From positions 62,001 through 126,000 of the forward strand of contig JAAEAF010002696.1 in the NCBI GenBank assembly GCA_011037195.1: a stretch of DNA of 64,000 bases, in the 5' to 3' direction. The position numbers and the translations under genes are program-made. The stretch comes from Triatoma infestans. Lineage: Eukaryota > Arthropoda > Insecta > Hemiptera > Reduviidae. Below the pieces are notes generated by a model. The model saw only the letters and a program-made list of their open reading frames with translations. It was not told where the DNA came from and did not search any database. Below, in pieces: positions 1 through 10,204 of the stretch. The first letter of the stretch is position 1; each line of letters opens with the position of its first letter.

Positions 1-84
1 AACATCATGGCTTTCCAGGAAACGAGGAGGCCAATTTATTGGATAAACAAGCGCCGATGGTTCCGAGACTTAGGTATAAGTTAC

Positions 85-290
85 TATAAAATTCCATACT
101 CCTACCTAAAGAATCTAAAGCTTAGGAAGAATCTCTTAATGAATGGAATACATCTTGGCAGCGGTCAACTAAAAGAAGGCATACTTATAGATTTCTCCCT
201 TCAATTCAAGACTGTGTTAAGTACAGTTTTTATTAACATCACCAATTCACGTACTGCATTTCTGCCAATAATGGTCCCCGCCTAACTGCT
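85..290 (+). pseudogene. LINE C-terminal fragment (R1/LOA-like)
   Basis: The frame starting at 141 reads EWNTSWQRSTKRRHTYRFLP. This fits the segment after RNase H in R1/I/LOA-type non-LTR retrotransposons, where a W-x-x-x-W pair precedes a GR-x-TY-x-F-x-P motif. Stops lie on both sides, so it is a dead fragment. The longer open frame at 7-285 is out of phase with this similarity and is probably a shadow. The same motif recurs at 59.9 kb. Confidence 0.5.
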
Positions 291-429
291 ATCTCAATAG
301 ATTTCCCTTAAGATCCAATCCATTTTCTCCCTGTTCACCGAATAAAATCCAAGATTTTCATCATATACAATATGATTGTCCACTACATGAAGCAGAGAGA
401 TCCAAACTGATCGAATCCATCGTTTTGAA

Positions 430-690
430 GGTGGAATAGTATCCAAAGAGAGTATTCATAGCAGAGAAAGAGAGACGAAATGCCAGGACCACTCTCTTGG
501 ACCATCACTAGCTACTACAACATAGGCTAGTTTTCATCATCATTGCTAGCTTCCAACATCACTGGCTAGCTCGCAACAGCTTCATCACTAGCTTTCTGTA
601 TCAAAAGCTAGTCTCCATCAACATAGCTAGTTTCAGCAACCCTGGCTACCTGCAACAAACTCGTAGCCAAACCAGATATGCTACAAACAT
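430..690. repeat. LTR-like duplicate plus degenerate CTAGC repeats
   Basis: Bases 430-498 resemble 755-830: both read AAAGAGAGTATTC, then a purine-rich GCAGAGAAAGAGAGAC block. From about 505 to 660 the core GCTAG recurs roughly every 20-28 bases, usually after CATCA or CAACA, as a degenerate minisatellite. Nothing coding is visible. It lies just upstream of a possible polypurine tract, so it may be internal sequence of an LTR element. Confidence 0.4.
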
Positions 691-729
691 ACACTTACCA
701 GCGCGCTCAAATTTTTCACAAATGAAAAA

Positions 730-945
730 TTTCTTCAGAAGAGGGGATGATGTAACAGCAATCAAAGAGAGTATTCGTAGCAGAGAAAGAGAGACAAAAT
801 GCCAAGACCTCTCTCTCGGACTAGAGTGGGAGAAACCACAGAAGTACAGAGAAGGGATATAGATATAGGACAGTTCTTACTACTGAGTTCATTACTACGT
901 GTCATTACCCTTTTCCATTCTACCATAGAATAGAATAAAAGCGGG
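730..945 (+). mobile_element. Polypurine tract and LTR-like end fragment
   Basis: AGAAGAGGGGATGA at about 738 is followed by TGTAACAGCAATC. That is the arrangement of a polypurine tract and the start of a 3' LTR. The bases before it (AAATTTTTCACAAATGAAAAATTTC) resemble, in opposite orientation, the sequence beside the polypurine tract of the gag-bearing element at 10.8 kb. The far LTR end is not clear. A G-run lies at 943-952. Low certainty. Confidence 0.3.
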
Positions 946-1033
946 GGGGGGGAGCCTCATTCCACTGCGACCTACAAATCGAGGTTTGTTGTGGATCCCC
1001 TTACGTTACAGAACAGCCCCCAGCTTTGCCCTC

Positions 1034-1509
1034 CTAATCAATCCTAGCAAAGCTGAGAGCGGCTCGCTCCGTCATGAAGCTTCCAGCTTCGGGATTGCCC
1101 GTCCCTAATTGAAGAAACCTAATCCTCGCCAGGCCGGCGCACTCACAAAGAATGTGCGCCGGGATCTCCTTCTCTACCTTGCAGAATCGGCATACCGCAC
1201 TATCCGCAAGTTGTAGGTGGTGCATGTGTCTGTTCAGCCTACAATGCCCTGTTAGTAGACCCACAATGATGTGCGCCGGGGTCTGCTCCTCTACCTTGCA
1301 GAATCGGCATACCGCACTATCCGCAAGTTGTAGGTGGTGCATGTGTCTGTTCAGCCTACAATGCCCTGTTAGTAGACCCACAATTAACCTTATATCCCTT
1401 CGGGTCTGGCTCAGTAGGTCTCTGGTAAATTTAGGCAAATGTCTTTTAATGAAGAGCTTTGCCTGCCTCTGTCCTGGTGTTCCCTCCCACCAACGCAGAC
1501 GCTGATCTT
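1034..1509 (-). pseudogene. LINE C-terminal cysteine domain with internal duplication
   Basis: This continues the preceding frame after a single-base shift near 1505-1510, starting with RLRWWEGTPGQRQAKLFI, a usual post-RNase H sequence in these LINEs. It then encodes the C-terminal TGHCRLNRHMHHL segment and a C-x2-C...H...C motif (CRFCKVE..PAHI). That segment occurs twice because of a 117-bp tandem duplication. The second copy leads into the normal ending HILCECAGLARIRF. The duplication keeps frame, so it did not itself break the protein. Confidence 0.8.
1152..1385. repeat. 117-bp direct tandem duplication
   Basis: 1152-1268 and 1269-1385 are nearly identical. Both begin ATGTGCGCCGGG and differ mainly in the stretch after that. 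The period is 117 bases, or 39 codons, so reading frame is kept across the LINE cysteine-motif region. Confidence 0.95.
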
Positions 1510-2703
1510 CTATCCACCCCTGATAGAAGTTTGGATGAGGCTCCTGGACAAGCCGCAGAAGGGTTCGGGGCCTATAAAGGTATCCTGCGAGCCCTCCCTC
1601 GCTAGGGCATCCGCCCTCTCATTGCCCAGGAACCCCGCATGTCCCGGCACCCAGGCGAGTGTCAGTTTATTCCGAGTACCCACCTCGGTGAGGGCAAGTA
1701 GGCAGTCCCACACCAGTCTTGAGACTATTTGGTGTGAGGAAAGTGCCTTCAGGGCTGCCTGACTGTCGGAGTATATGGCCACTCTTCTACCCACTATCCT
1801 TTGCCTTATAATCTCCCTAGCGCAGAGTTGTAACGCCACGACTTCAGCCTGAAAGACCGTGGCGTACTTCCCTAGGCTGGCCTTAATTTTAACTTTAGGC
1901 CTGCCCCCGTAGACCCCAGCTCCGACCCCAGTCGGAGTTTTGGATCCATCTGTGTACCAGATCGAGTTACCGAACAGGGGTGGGTCGCAGCCCCATTCGC
2001 CTCTGCTCGGTATGACAATATGGAAGTTCCTTTCGAAGAAATACTTAGGAACCATCCTATCCGTTGGCATCCCCAGAAGATAGTCCGCCTTGATTTCCTC
2101 AATCAACCTCTGGTTATTACGATCATGCCTAGAGGTGATGGGAGGCGGCCCCTGCAGGAGCTTATGTATTCCCATTCTGGCTTCGCCTAAAACGAGAATG
2201 CGTAATGGTGGCAGATTGAGGAGGACTTCCAACGCCGCAGTCGGGGTGGTCTTCATGGCTCCCGTGGAACCCAGGCATGCTCGCCTTTGGATCCCACCAA
2301 GCCTTTCCACTGCCTCCTTCTGCATCGTCTTGGTCCACCAAACTACCGACCCATATGTAACCATGGGTCTGATGATCCTGGTATAGATCCATAGTGACAA
2401 ACTTGGGCGCAAGCTCCAGTTTCTCCCACAAAGCTGTCTGCACCTATTAAATGACGCATCGGCCCTATGAGAAATTTTGTCAATGTGTTGATTCCAAGTG
2501 AGTCTTCGGTCAAAAGTAACACCGAGGTACTTAGCCTCCGTCGAAAATGGAATCGGGGTGTGCCCAAGTAATGGTGGCCTAAGGCCTTCCAACTTGTGGC
2601 GCAATGTAAAAGGAACTATTACGGCTTTATGGGGGTTTATGGACAAGTCCACTCTACCATACTCTATCATATTCAAGTGTAAATTCCAGGCTGTCAGTGT
2701 CAC
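1510..2703 (-). pseudogene. LINE RT C-terminus plus RNase H, 397 codons
   Basis: The longest open frame of the window. It starts inside the RT, after the catalytic YADD region, with VDLSINPHKAVIVPF and YLGVTFDRRLTWNQHI, both typical of the RT thumb. The linker PTAALEVLLNLPPL follows. RNase H occupies about residues 245-375 and has all four acidic positions: YTDGSK, FQAEVVAL, SDSQAAL and NERADAL, the last within WVPGHAGFLGNERADALA. The frame breaks at about 1510, and the same protein continues one frame over in the next entry. It was a replication protein of the element. As it stands it lacks the RT active site, so it is not functional. Confidence 0.85.
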
Positions 2704-2705
2704 TT

Positions 2706-3901
2706 ATAAAAATTATACAGTGCTAATTCCATATTCTGTTAATTCATTCTAACCAGACCATTTCTCTCGTTCAACAACCCCATTATAAAGGGAAGGAGGA
2801 GGCCTTCCCTATACGTGAACAACTCTGAAAAATCCTTAGTTTAAATATATATTTCTTACTATAAACTATCATCTCTGTTAGTAGATTTGTCAAAAAACTC
2901 CAGATGGATAAGAAAAAATCTTGTTGCGAGATAAAGAGGGATCTGCTTTCAAGTTTTACCGGTTCGATGATTGGACCCTATATGGGGTCAGATCATTCAG
3001 ATCATCAAGATTTCAATGCATGAATTCAACATGCCTACAAAATTTGGGAATAGATTTTCTTTTCTGATTAAAGTCAAGACTTGCTATTGTTAAAGTTTCC
3101 ACACAGTTGAAAGAGAAAATTTCTAGATAAGAAGATATAAGAATTTCTTGTTGTTGAATCACAAAATGGTATAAAGATTATGTTAAGAAAATCGTTTATT
3201 TAATTGTGAATAAAAATAGAAAAAATATCTTTTTTTAAATGAAATTTTGAAAACTCGTTAATTCAATTATATCCACAAGGTGAACAAAATAAAAAATGTA
3301 CAATTCTTTAGTAGATCAGTATATTATTCACAAAGACCTTCTTACTGATAGGTTGTACACAGGCAAGGACCCTGCTCCTTGTACTTTTAAAGGACACAAG
3401 GACAGCCATCTTAACTTTTCAAACTTGTTTTCTTACAAAGAAGTTATTCAGCCTCTTTTTCTTTTTTGCTTTTCTCTTCTTCTTGTACTTCTTTTGTTAT
3501 CAAGCCATCCTTGAAATTATCTCCTTTTCGCTTTTTCTTCTTTTTTTTTTAACCGCTATATACCCATAACAACCATTATGCTAACTAAAATGAAAGAAAA
3601 TAAAAAGGTAGTATTTTTAAGAATGAAAGAAAACACACACCTGTTACTTACTTCGAAATAATTGTAATGAAAAATCTGAATTATTCTTGTCCTAGGACCA
3701 GTGAATTGGAATGTTACATAACAGCCAGCTGTGCTAGCTGTGGATATTTTCATTGAAGCGAGTGGCACAAATAAATGAAAATGTCTGTATTGTAAAGGAT
3801 AACAAATAATGCTGGACTATTTTTAATGACAGCTTCATGAAAAAATAAAGTCTGAAAATGTAATCCGGTCTATAATATCGAGTAGACTTCAGGGAAATGG
3901 A
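2706..3901. other. AT-rich stretch, no assigned feature
   Basis: AT-rich sequence upstream of the truncated LINE. At 3450-3555 there is a pyrimidine-rich run that gives lysine/glutamate-rich text on the minus strand. It resembles in composition, not clearly in sequence, the stretch at 25.0-25.5 kb. No domain recognised. Confidence 0.4.
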
Positions 3902-4251
3902 TGTTATAGTAGATGTGAGAAGGAGAGAATATGGAGAGAACGAGTTTAGGAATGAAGAAGAAGAAATAAACTATTATTTGTATTGAAGACTGATATAATG
4001 AGTAGAAACAGAAACTGCAAGGACTTTACATATGTTTTAAGGTACTGAGAGAATAATTGAGAGTGAGACAGTCTGGCTGAGAATTAGAAAGTACAAATGA
4101 TGTTGGTTGACTGGTATCGATAATTGTTCTTCTTGTAGGGCTAGCTCTCTTTTATATATATATGGAATTCTCCCTCCCTAGTTTGGCCTAGTTAGGGAAT
4201 AACTAATGATTTCGGGTCATCACGAATCTTAATGATTCGGATCCCATTACA
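3902..4251 (-). mobile_element. Probable solo LTR (family L2)
   Basis: Read on the minus strand it starts TGTAATGGGATCC and ends CTACTATAACA, a TG...CA unit of 350 bases. It has a TATA-like run (TATATATATAAAAGAG) and, downstream, GTAAAGTCCTTGCAG. A related sequence lies at 28940-29567, sharing both ends and the GTAAAGTCCTTGCAG block, and this pairing is the main evidence. No target duplication is apparent, so it may be a recombinant copy. Confidence 0.6.
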
Positions 4252-4289
4252 TATATAATGAGTGAGAGTCATAATTTTTTACTTACTTA

Positions 4290-4875
4290 TAAAATGTTTT
4301 TGGATGTGTTGTGTGTTTGTAGTTTGTAGTGGCTTGAGCGGTTTTGTAAAGGGGGCTTGTAAGTATATATGTTTAAGAGAGAAGTAACAGTAATAAGAAA
4401 GTAGTCACCACTGCTAACAATAAATATATTCTATTGAAATAATAACTACAAGTTATTTGCAAGATATTATTAACTTATTAATATGCACTGATGCTAAGAG
4501 AGCGAAAAAACAACTGTTCTGCTCCGGTGTCTACAACAAAACTATATGTTTATGAAATTAAGTATTTATCCAGCTTAAATGCAAATCTCTTATGTTTTCA
4601 CTTAAAGTGGCACTGATTTTTAGAGAGCGATTCCTGAAGCAAGTGTTCTGGCTTTGAAAGCAGAATGCAGACTGTCTTGAAGGAATGCCTTCTCTTACAA
4701 AACAGTTGGCCAAGTGGCATTGTATTAATTTAGCGGATTCTTGTGCCTTTGTTTCCCTAATAGCAATGACCTTAATTTACAGTACCTGACTCTAAAATAC
4801 ATTATTTTTGCCAAAATGATTTCATTTAAAATATTTTTCAAAACTATTTATTTTTGCATTTCTTCTTCCACTACA
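4290..4875 (-). mobile_element. Solo LTR (family L1) with 4-bp TSD CTTA
   Basis: Same family as the LTRs of the gag-bearing array at 10.2-18.2 kb. Shared blocks include TAACTACAAGTTA, GAGAGCGATTCCTGAAG, AATAGCAATGAC and the terminal TTCCACTACA. The flanks carry CTTA on both sides (4286-4289 and 4876-4879). It landed in the ACTT-repeat tail of the RTE-type LINE to its right. No internal region remains, as expected after LTR-LTR recombination. Confidence 0.85.
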
Positions 4876-5545
4876 CTTACTTACTTTCCGGCGCTACAGG
4901 TCTGGGTGATCCTTGAACTCGTGCATTATCCGTCTCCATATATCTCTATCTATTGCCTCCCTTTATCAATTTCGAACTCCAAGCTTCGCAGTGTCCCTTG
5001 CCACCTCATCGTCCGATCGGCTCCGTGGTCTTCCTTTTCTTCATTATCCATTGATTATCATATCCAATAACTTTTTTGGCAATCTCGTTGATTCCATACT
5101 AACAACATGTCCAGCCCATCTTAGCCTGCCTACTTTTATAACGTTTACGATATTTTTTTTCTAGTAAGTTGTCAATTTCGGCGTTTGTTTTTTTTTTAAA
5201 TACCGTCTACTTGGATTGCACCACATATTCATGTTATTACTTTTCTTTCAAAAAATTGTCAACTTATAACGGTCTTTCTGCGACAAACACCAAGTTTCGG
5301 ATGCATATGTCACAACAGGTCTTACTAGGGACTTATACATTTTAATTTCGTAGACCTGTACCACACTTTTGGTTTGAGCAACTTATAGTTGGCAAAATAG
5401 GCTCTGTTACCCTTCATAATCCTATTTTCAATTTCATTGCTTATTTTGCTTTCACCATTAACAGTGGAACCAAGGTAGGCAAAGCTGACAACATTCTCAA
5501 AACAGGAATTTGAATACAACAGAAAACACCAATTTTTTCCTTGAC
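4876..5545 (-). pseudogene. RTE-type LINE, RT C-terminal region
   Basis: Minus-strand frames read FAYLGSTVNGESKISNEIEN and NRIMKGNRAYFAN, then RPVVTYASETWCLS, RLRWAGHVVSMESTRLP, RKGRPRSRSDDEVARD and WRRIMHEFKDHPDL. These are the usual steps of the C-terminal RT region of RTE-like elements in arthropods. Several frameshifts and stops break it. The 3' tail is an ACTT-type microsatellite (AAGT on the sense strand) at 4876-4887. Confidence 0.75.
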
Positions 5546-5703
5546 CTAATTCTTATATGAAGGAAACTTTGCAATTATGATTCATTAACATAATCTTTCA
5601 CCGTTTCATGTCGCTATTATAAGAGTTGAGTGGCAATTTTTTAAATATTTGAGCAGTATATATAGTATAATGTGGGAGAGGTAACATAGGGAAATTCCCC
5701 GCT
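5546..5703. other. No feature seen
   Basis: AT-rich spacer between the LINE fragment and the small inverted-repeat element. Confidence 0.4.
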
Positions 5704-5856
5704 TGTAAGGAAGTAGTGCCATCTGTTGGAAATATCTAAAAACCTATCAACCTATGCATAGGTTATTCTTCCGGAGACACAGCAATACAGTGTCTTTTGT
5801 TTTCTTTTTTTTTTTGGTTCCTCCTTATTAATCATAGATGGCACTACTTCCTTACA
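5704..5856. mobile_element. Short MITE with perfect 21-bp inverted ends
   Basis: 5704-5724 (TGTAAGGAAGTAGTGCCATCT) and 5836-5856 are exact reverse complements. The 111-base interior contains smaller palindromes, CCTATGCATAGG and a GACAC...GTGTC hairpin. The size and perfect ends suggest a non-autonomous DNA element. A clear target duplication is not visible, so the superfamily is open. Confidence 0.65.
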
Positions 5857-7049
5857 CTTTTACTTCATACTTAGAAGACCAGAAAACGTTTATTTCTGGT
5901 GAACACTCAATTTCGACAATTTGTAGTAAGAGAATAAGTGGATTAAGTAAAAAGCAAGCTATAGAATCTGAAAAAAAGGAAATTCCTTTGTCTGGCGGTA
6001 AAGCGGACATTAATTACGCAATTTCTATTTGCGTATAAAAAAAAAATCCATGTGGAACGCAAAATCCACGTAAATAGAAGGGAATAGGTGGAATTCTACT
6101 GTAAGAGACATATGAAATAATAATTATTAAGTATTTCACAGAATTATAAATAAAAATATAATATTGAAGAAGTGATTAAATGGTTGTTACACATTTGTAT
6201 TCATAACGCGGCAACATTTGAAAGGAAGTTTAGAATACACAAATGTCAACAGTTCCTGTAAACTATAAATGCTTGCCTATGCATGTAAATAAATTGTATA
6301 AAACAATACTGCTGACGAGTGCAATGAGAAATCAACTACCACTTTTCAATCACATTTTAATGACATTAAATGCTTCCTCTTCTAATATATATATATATAT
6401 ATATGCAAAATCCACCTCTATTCGTAATGCCTCGTAATCATTTGGCCACTTCATAAACCTCTTTTCACATCACTCCTTTCAACGAGATAATTGTACTTGC
6501 AGATCGATAATTCCAAACTATAGTTGGATTTAATTGCCACTCATATATGATTTAGTTGATAAATCTATTTTAATTTTGATTTGATTTATTTATTGTTGAA
6601 ATTTCATCCTATCTAGCTGGCAGAATTGTAAAGTATCATGTTGTCATTTCTCATTAAAGTAGTTTATGAATATTCAATATGAAACTATAAATAATTTAGT
6701 TTCAACGTAAAACAAATTTGAATTTTATTAACTATAATATACCATACTGCAACTATAGCTTTTTGGGTTAAAAAAATAAATTACAAAAAAAAAAAACAGG
6801 AATGAAACGATTTTACTCTTAGTGCAGTTTTCTAAATGACAGATTTTCTTATCTTTTAATTTTTACAAAATGCTTGCTATCAATGAAAGAATCTAAACTT
6901 AATTAAATGACTTTTTTTTGAGGCAGACAAAAACCACCTCCCACCCAACATAATTTGTATTCAATCGAATCATACTTCCGGTTATATATATTGTAAATAA
7001 CAAATAAATTAAAAAAAAAAAATTAAATGTTTAAGACCTGGCTAAAAAA
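5857..7049. other. AT-rich stretch, no assigned feature
   Basis: AT-rich sequence with a TA run at 6388-6404 and several A or T runs. Open frames here (for example at 5838 and 6243) have no recognisable domains and biased composition. Nothing supported. Confidence 0.4.
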
Positions 7050-7905
7050 TCTATATATATAAAAATTCAGCATCCGTATGTTTGTGGCCGCAAAACTCCA
7101 AAAAGTAGTCCATGGATTGACTTGATATTTTTATACAACCTTGCGTTTCTATATAAGAGTGTTTGTATATACTTTTTATTTCGAAGTTCCCACGGAAGAA
7201 ACGGGAAATTCCGAGCTAAAATCCGTTCAAACGGGCATACTGCGTTAGCACTTGCTTCTTCAAGTATTGCTTGCTACGTTGATGGAAGGAGTTAGAACAG
7301 CGCATTCAGCTCTTAAACTGGTCATGACTTAAACGTGCACTTCACAGAAAACCCAACATGTAACATTTCTAAAACACCAGGAATAGGAAAGATTCTTCGA
7401 GCGTGCAAATTCATTTTATAGGATGAGTGCACAATGGTTTATAAGAAGTCTTTGGAAGCATTAGACCATACATTAAAAGAATTGCGAAATAATCAGGTTC
7501 CTTTTGGTGGAGCATTGGTGTTACTAGCCGGTGTCTTCCGGCAAACGCTTCCAGTGATACCTCGTTCAACATCAGCTGATGAATTGCATGCCTGCTTGAA
7601 ATATTCAACTCTATGGAGCATAGTGAAAAAAATTCATTTAACAACGAATATGAGAGTTCAACTTCAAAACGATCCAACAGCTGTCATATTTTCAAGACAA
7701 TTACTCGAACACGGTAACGGCACTGCTCCTACAAATCCGGAAACGGGAAAAATCATCTTCCCATCTAATTTCTGCAACATTGTACATTCGAAAGAAGAAT
7801 TAGTAGACAAGGTATTCCAAAGCATCGAAACGAATTATCAAAATCACCCATGGTTAAGCCTAAAAATTGGACTGAGGCACAGCGAAGCGTGGTCGGGTTA
7901 GCTTG
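7050..7905 (+). mobile_element. Non-autonomous Helitron carrying a helicase fragment
   Basis: The 5' end TCTATATATATAAAAATTC is the classic arthropod Helitron start. The 3' end GGTCGGGTTAGCTTG is preceded by a short hairpin (CAC-A-GC, loop GAA, GCGTG). The element sits between an A on the left and a T on the right with no target duplication, as Helitrons do. The terminal CTTG is one base from the usual CTRR. At 856 bp it is far too short to be autonomous. Confidence 0.85.
7347..7863 (+). pseudogene. Helitron PIF1-type helicase fragment
   Basis: The frame reads NPTCNISKTPGIGKILRACK, then a Walker B DECTM at about 7421-7435 just after an in-frame stop. Next come KKSLEALD, LRNNQVPFGGALVLLAGVFR, QTLPVIPRST and LTTNMRV. 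These are motifs of the Rep/helicase protein of Helitrons, which unwinds DNA during rolling-circle transposition. The usual GDFRQ aspartate is a valine here, and only about 170 residues remain. It ends in Helitron terminal sequence. A decayed internal fragment, not a host helicase. Confidence 0.85.
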
Positions 7906-8635
7906 TGGAAAATAAAAATCAACACGAACAAATCTAAATTCACTCTATAGTATTCACTCTAAATAAAAAATTAATCTCTCCAGTCTATCTCTACAGTACT
8001 CTTGGACCACCTGCAAATTATGTTCGTTATCTGGACTTTACTTAGACAAACGTCTGATTTGAAACCCACATACTAGAGACTCAAACGAACTTCCTTTAAT
8101 CAACGTATCAGACTTCTCTGCCAACTTCTTGACAAACGCTCCAAACTGAATCTACAAAAACAGAAAGACGACTTTATACCGCTCTGCTCGCACCAATTTT
8201 GAATTACAGAACAAAACTTTATGGAACTGCCAAAAGAAATAATCTCCAACCGACTCCAAACTCTCCAATACCATGATCCTACGTCGTATCGTCAATGCTA
8301 CTTTTTACGTCTCAAACAAAACAATCCATACTGACCTGAAGATTCCATTTATATACACACTCTAGAAAAATCCAGATATCTCAAATTCCATAATAATCTC
8401 TCCCTCCATCCTTACTTATCCTCAGTTCACATTCTCTCTTCAAAATTCACTACTGGATAATCCTCCAAGACGGCAGTAGCGTTGTTGGCCCCGCGATCTC
8501 TCCTATGCAGCTCATGATGGTTATCAATGGATAACTTATCATTCACGCCAATCACGCCATTTTTTTTTTGCACATTTATCACTTTTACTAGTTGTAAAAT
8601 TCTAAATCAAATAAATAAAACAGTTTGAGTGCGAG
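7906..8635 (+). pseudogene. Jockey-like LINE 3' fragment
   Basis: Broken plus-strand frames give RRLYTALLAPILNYRTKLYG, then a TDLKIPF-type motif near 8330 (HTDLKIP) and a 3' UTR ending TCAAATAAATAAAAC. The order (RT thumb, ALLAPILNYG, TDLKIPF, poly-A-type end) matches Jockey-clade elements. Related tails occur at 51.0-52.7 kb and 58.1-58.6 kb. Many frameshifts show it is old. Confidence 0.65.
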
Positions 8636-8639
8636 GGTA

Positions 8640-8935
8640 AGCAGGTAATTGCTAATTATCATTAGAGTAAGAGCCTTGCCTAGTGCTTAGCTCTCGTCCT
8701 TGGTGCGAGCGGTTCGGTTTGATTCCCATGGGAGAGCTTCAAAATTTATCTCTGTTACCACCTACAAATCGAGGTATCTCTCACAACAGAACCTAGACGT
8801 ATATTAATGATATACAAGCTGTTGTTGTTATGAGAATGCGCGAGTGAACTGGGGAGTACAATGGACCCAGCTGTGACCCAATAACAGTCTATCATCTGTT
8901 AGAAAGGACCTGTGCTAGAATAGAATACAATATAA
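8640..8935 (+). mobile_element. SINE-like repeat (family C)
   Basis: A tRNA-like head (TGCTTAGCTCTCGTCC then GGTTCGGTTTGATTCCC) gives imperfect A and B boxes. The body includes TTGTTGTTATGAG and GGACCCAGCTGTGACCC. A related body lies at 56.3-56.5 kb. The segment CACCTACAAATCGAGGT also occurs near 975 beside the LINE 3' end, in the opposite sense to that LINE. Confidence 0.4.
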
Positions 8936-8989
8936 ATTACTAATTAATTAGTAAAACAGTTTTAAAAAACTATTAAATATAATTTATAA

Positions 8990-9635
8990 TATTAAAAATT
9001 TGGTGTGAAACACTCACACAACTTTCTCTTACTCCAGGTCTCATAATTATAATTGACAAATGTTGTAGTTAGTGTACCACCACATTTAATGAAATTCGTC
9101 GAAAACTGAAAAAAACTGTTCAGTAAAATCGCACTTCCGGTTTACTAATTCTCTTGAAACTGGGAATTTTGTCCATCTACTTATTTCTAATTAATTTTGT
9201 TTGGATGATAGTATTGTATAATCAACTATGATAGCACTTTAGCTAGAAACCTAACACCCACCCCTCCTCCAAAAGTGCTCTTAAAAGAATTTTCCCAGAG
9301 AAATATTTAAAATAAAAGTTGTACCTCTTGGTATGTGTAGTTGATGTTACAAAGTTTGAAGAAAATCGTCAGAGTCAAAGTTTTGAGAAAATCACAAAAG
9401 TGTAAAAAACAAAACAAAACAAAAAACTGGTAAAGTGATATTTCCGGTTGTGGAATTTTGACAGATAACGTAGTGTCAGATTCCACACACACACACACAC
9501 ACACACAATTTGCTAAAAACCACTTTTTTTGACTCAAGGGACCTTAAAAGTATATTTCCTGTGAAAACTTGATATATATCGTAAATTTGACACGATTACA
9601 ATACTTCTTCTTACTAGGAGTAAGAGTTCCTGTTA
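8990..9635 (+). repeat. CCGG-family interspersed repeat, shorter copy
   Basis: It starts TTGGTGTGAAACACTCACAC and ends CTTACTAGGAGTAAGAG. Inside are ACTTCCGG blocks, a stretch around AAATAAAAGTTGTA, and a CA microsatellite at 9483-9507. The same order occurs in the 1-kb copies at 23.6 and 49.4 kb. This copy lacks one internal unit. No coding capacity is seen. Confidence 0.75.
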
Positions 9636-9704
9636 GTGTAAAATTGTTGTTTATAATGACAAATTTTATTAATTCTGTTTACACCTAGCAAGGAAGTAAG
9701 AGTT

Positions 9705-10204
9705 AGATATTATGGGTTGTTTTCAACTCCAATGATTATGAACCAATTTTTAGTCTGAATTTTCTTTATTATATATTAATTAAATATATAAAAACATTGT
9801 TTTTCCTTGTGACGTTTCAGCAATACGCTTGCCATTATCAAACAGGTAGTACTATTTTATCAAATCAATTCATATCAAAATTAGTTATTTTTCTGTATTT
9901 TACTGATCAGTTTATTTTAAAATTAAACGTCGTTATTTTGTTATATTTTTCTTTTTGATAACGGTTGTAGTTAATTTCTTTTAAAAGACTTGGATTTTAA
10001 GTTTTATCTGCGTCATTGCTGGTTTCTCCAACACGTGGTCATTATTTTGATTTATTTTTTACTGCCTGTTTGATAATGGCAAGCGTATTGCTGAAACGTC
10101 ACAAGGAAAAACAATGTTTTTATATATTTAATTAATATATAATAAAGAAAATTCAGGCTGAAAATTGGTTCATAATCATTGGAGTTGAAAACAACCCATA
10201 ATAT
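9705..10204. mobile_element. Element with 145-bp inverted arms and hammerhead-like motif
   Basis: 9707-9850 and 10057-10202 are inverted copies. Both ends read ATATTATGGGTTG when read inwards. The inner ends of both arms carry CCTGTTTGATAATGGCAAGC then GTATTGCTGAAACGTCACAAGG, a degenerate hammerhead-like core (see findings). A roughly 200-base loop has no coding. It could be a Penelope-like terminal pair or a MITE. The LTR array is inserted directly at its right end. Confidence 0.65.
10064..10106 (+). ncRNA. Hammerhead-ribozyme-like motif, degenerate
   Basis: Possible stem I is CCUGU with ACAAGG (one bulge). The core is UUGAUAA where CUGANGA is canonical. Stem II is GGCAA with UUGCU (the closing pair is G-U), followed by GAAAC-GUC. 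Two core positions deviate and one extra base sits before stem II, so activity is doubtful. The identical motif lies on the minus strand of the left arm (about 9809-9851). Confidence 0.3.

Larger units (their letters stand above)
955..2705 (-). mobile_element. 5'-truncated RNase H-bearing LINE (LOA/R1-like)
   Basis: This is a non-LTR retrotransposon on the minus strand. From right to left it holds the end of the reverse transcriptase, a linker, an RNase H domain and a C-terminal cysteine motif. The 5' part (endonuclease and RT catalytic core) is missing, with a break near 2705. It is clearly more GC-rich than its surroundings, which suggests a fairly recent insertion. RNase H in a LINE points to the LOA, I or R1-like groups. 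Confidence 0.85.

Noticed and set aside
7..285. 92-codon open frame
   Set aside because: LINE similarity is in a different frame of the same segment.
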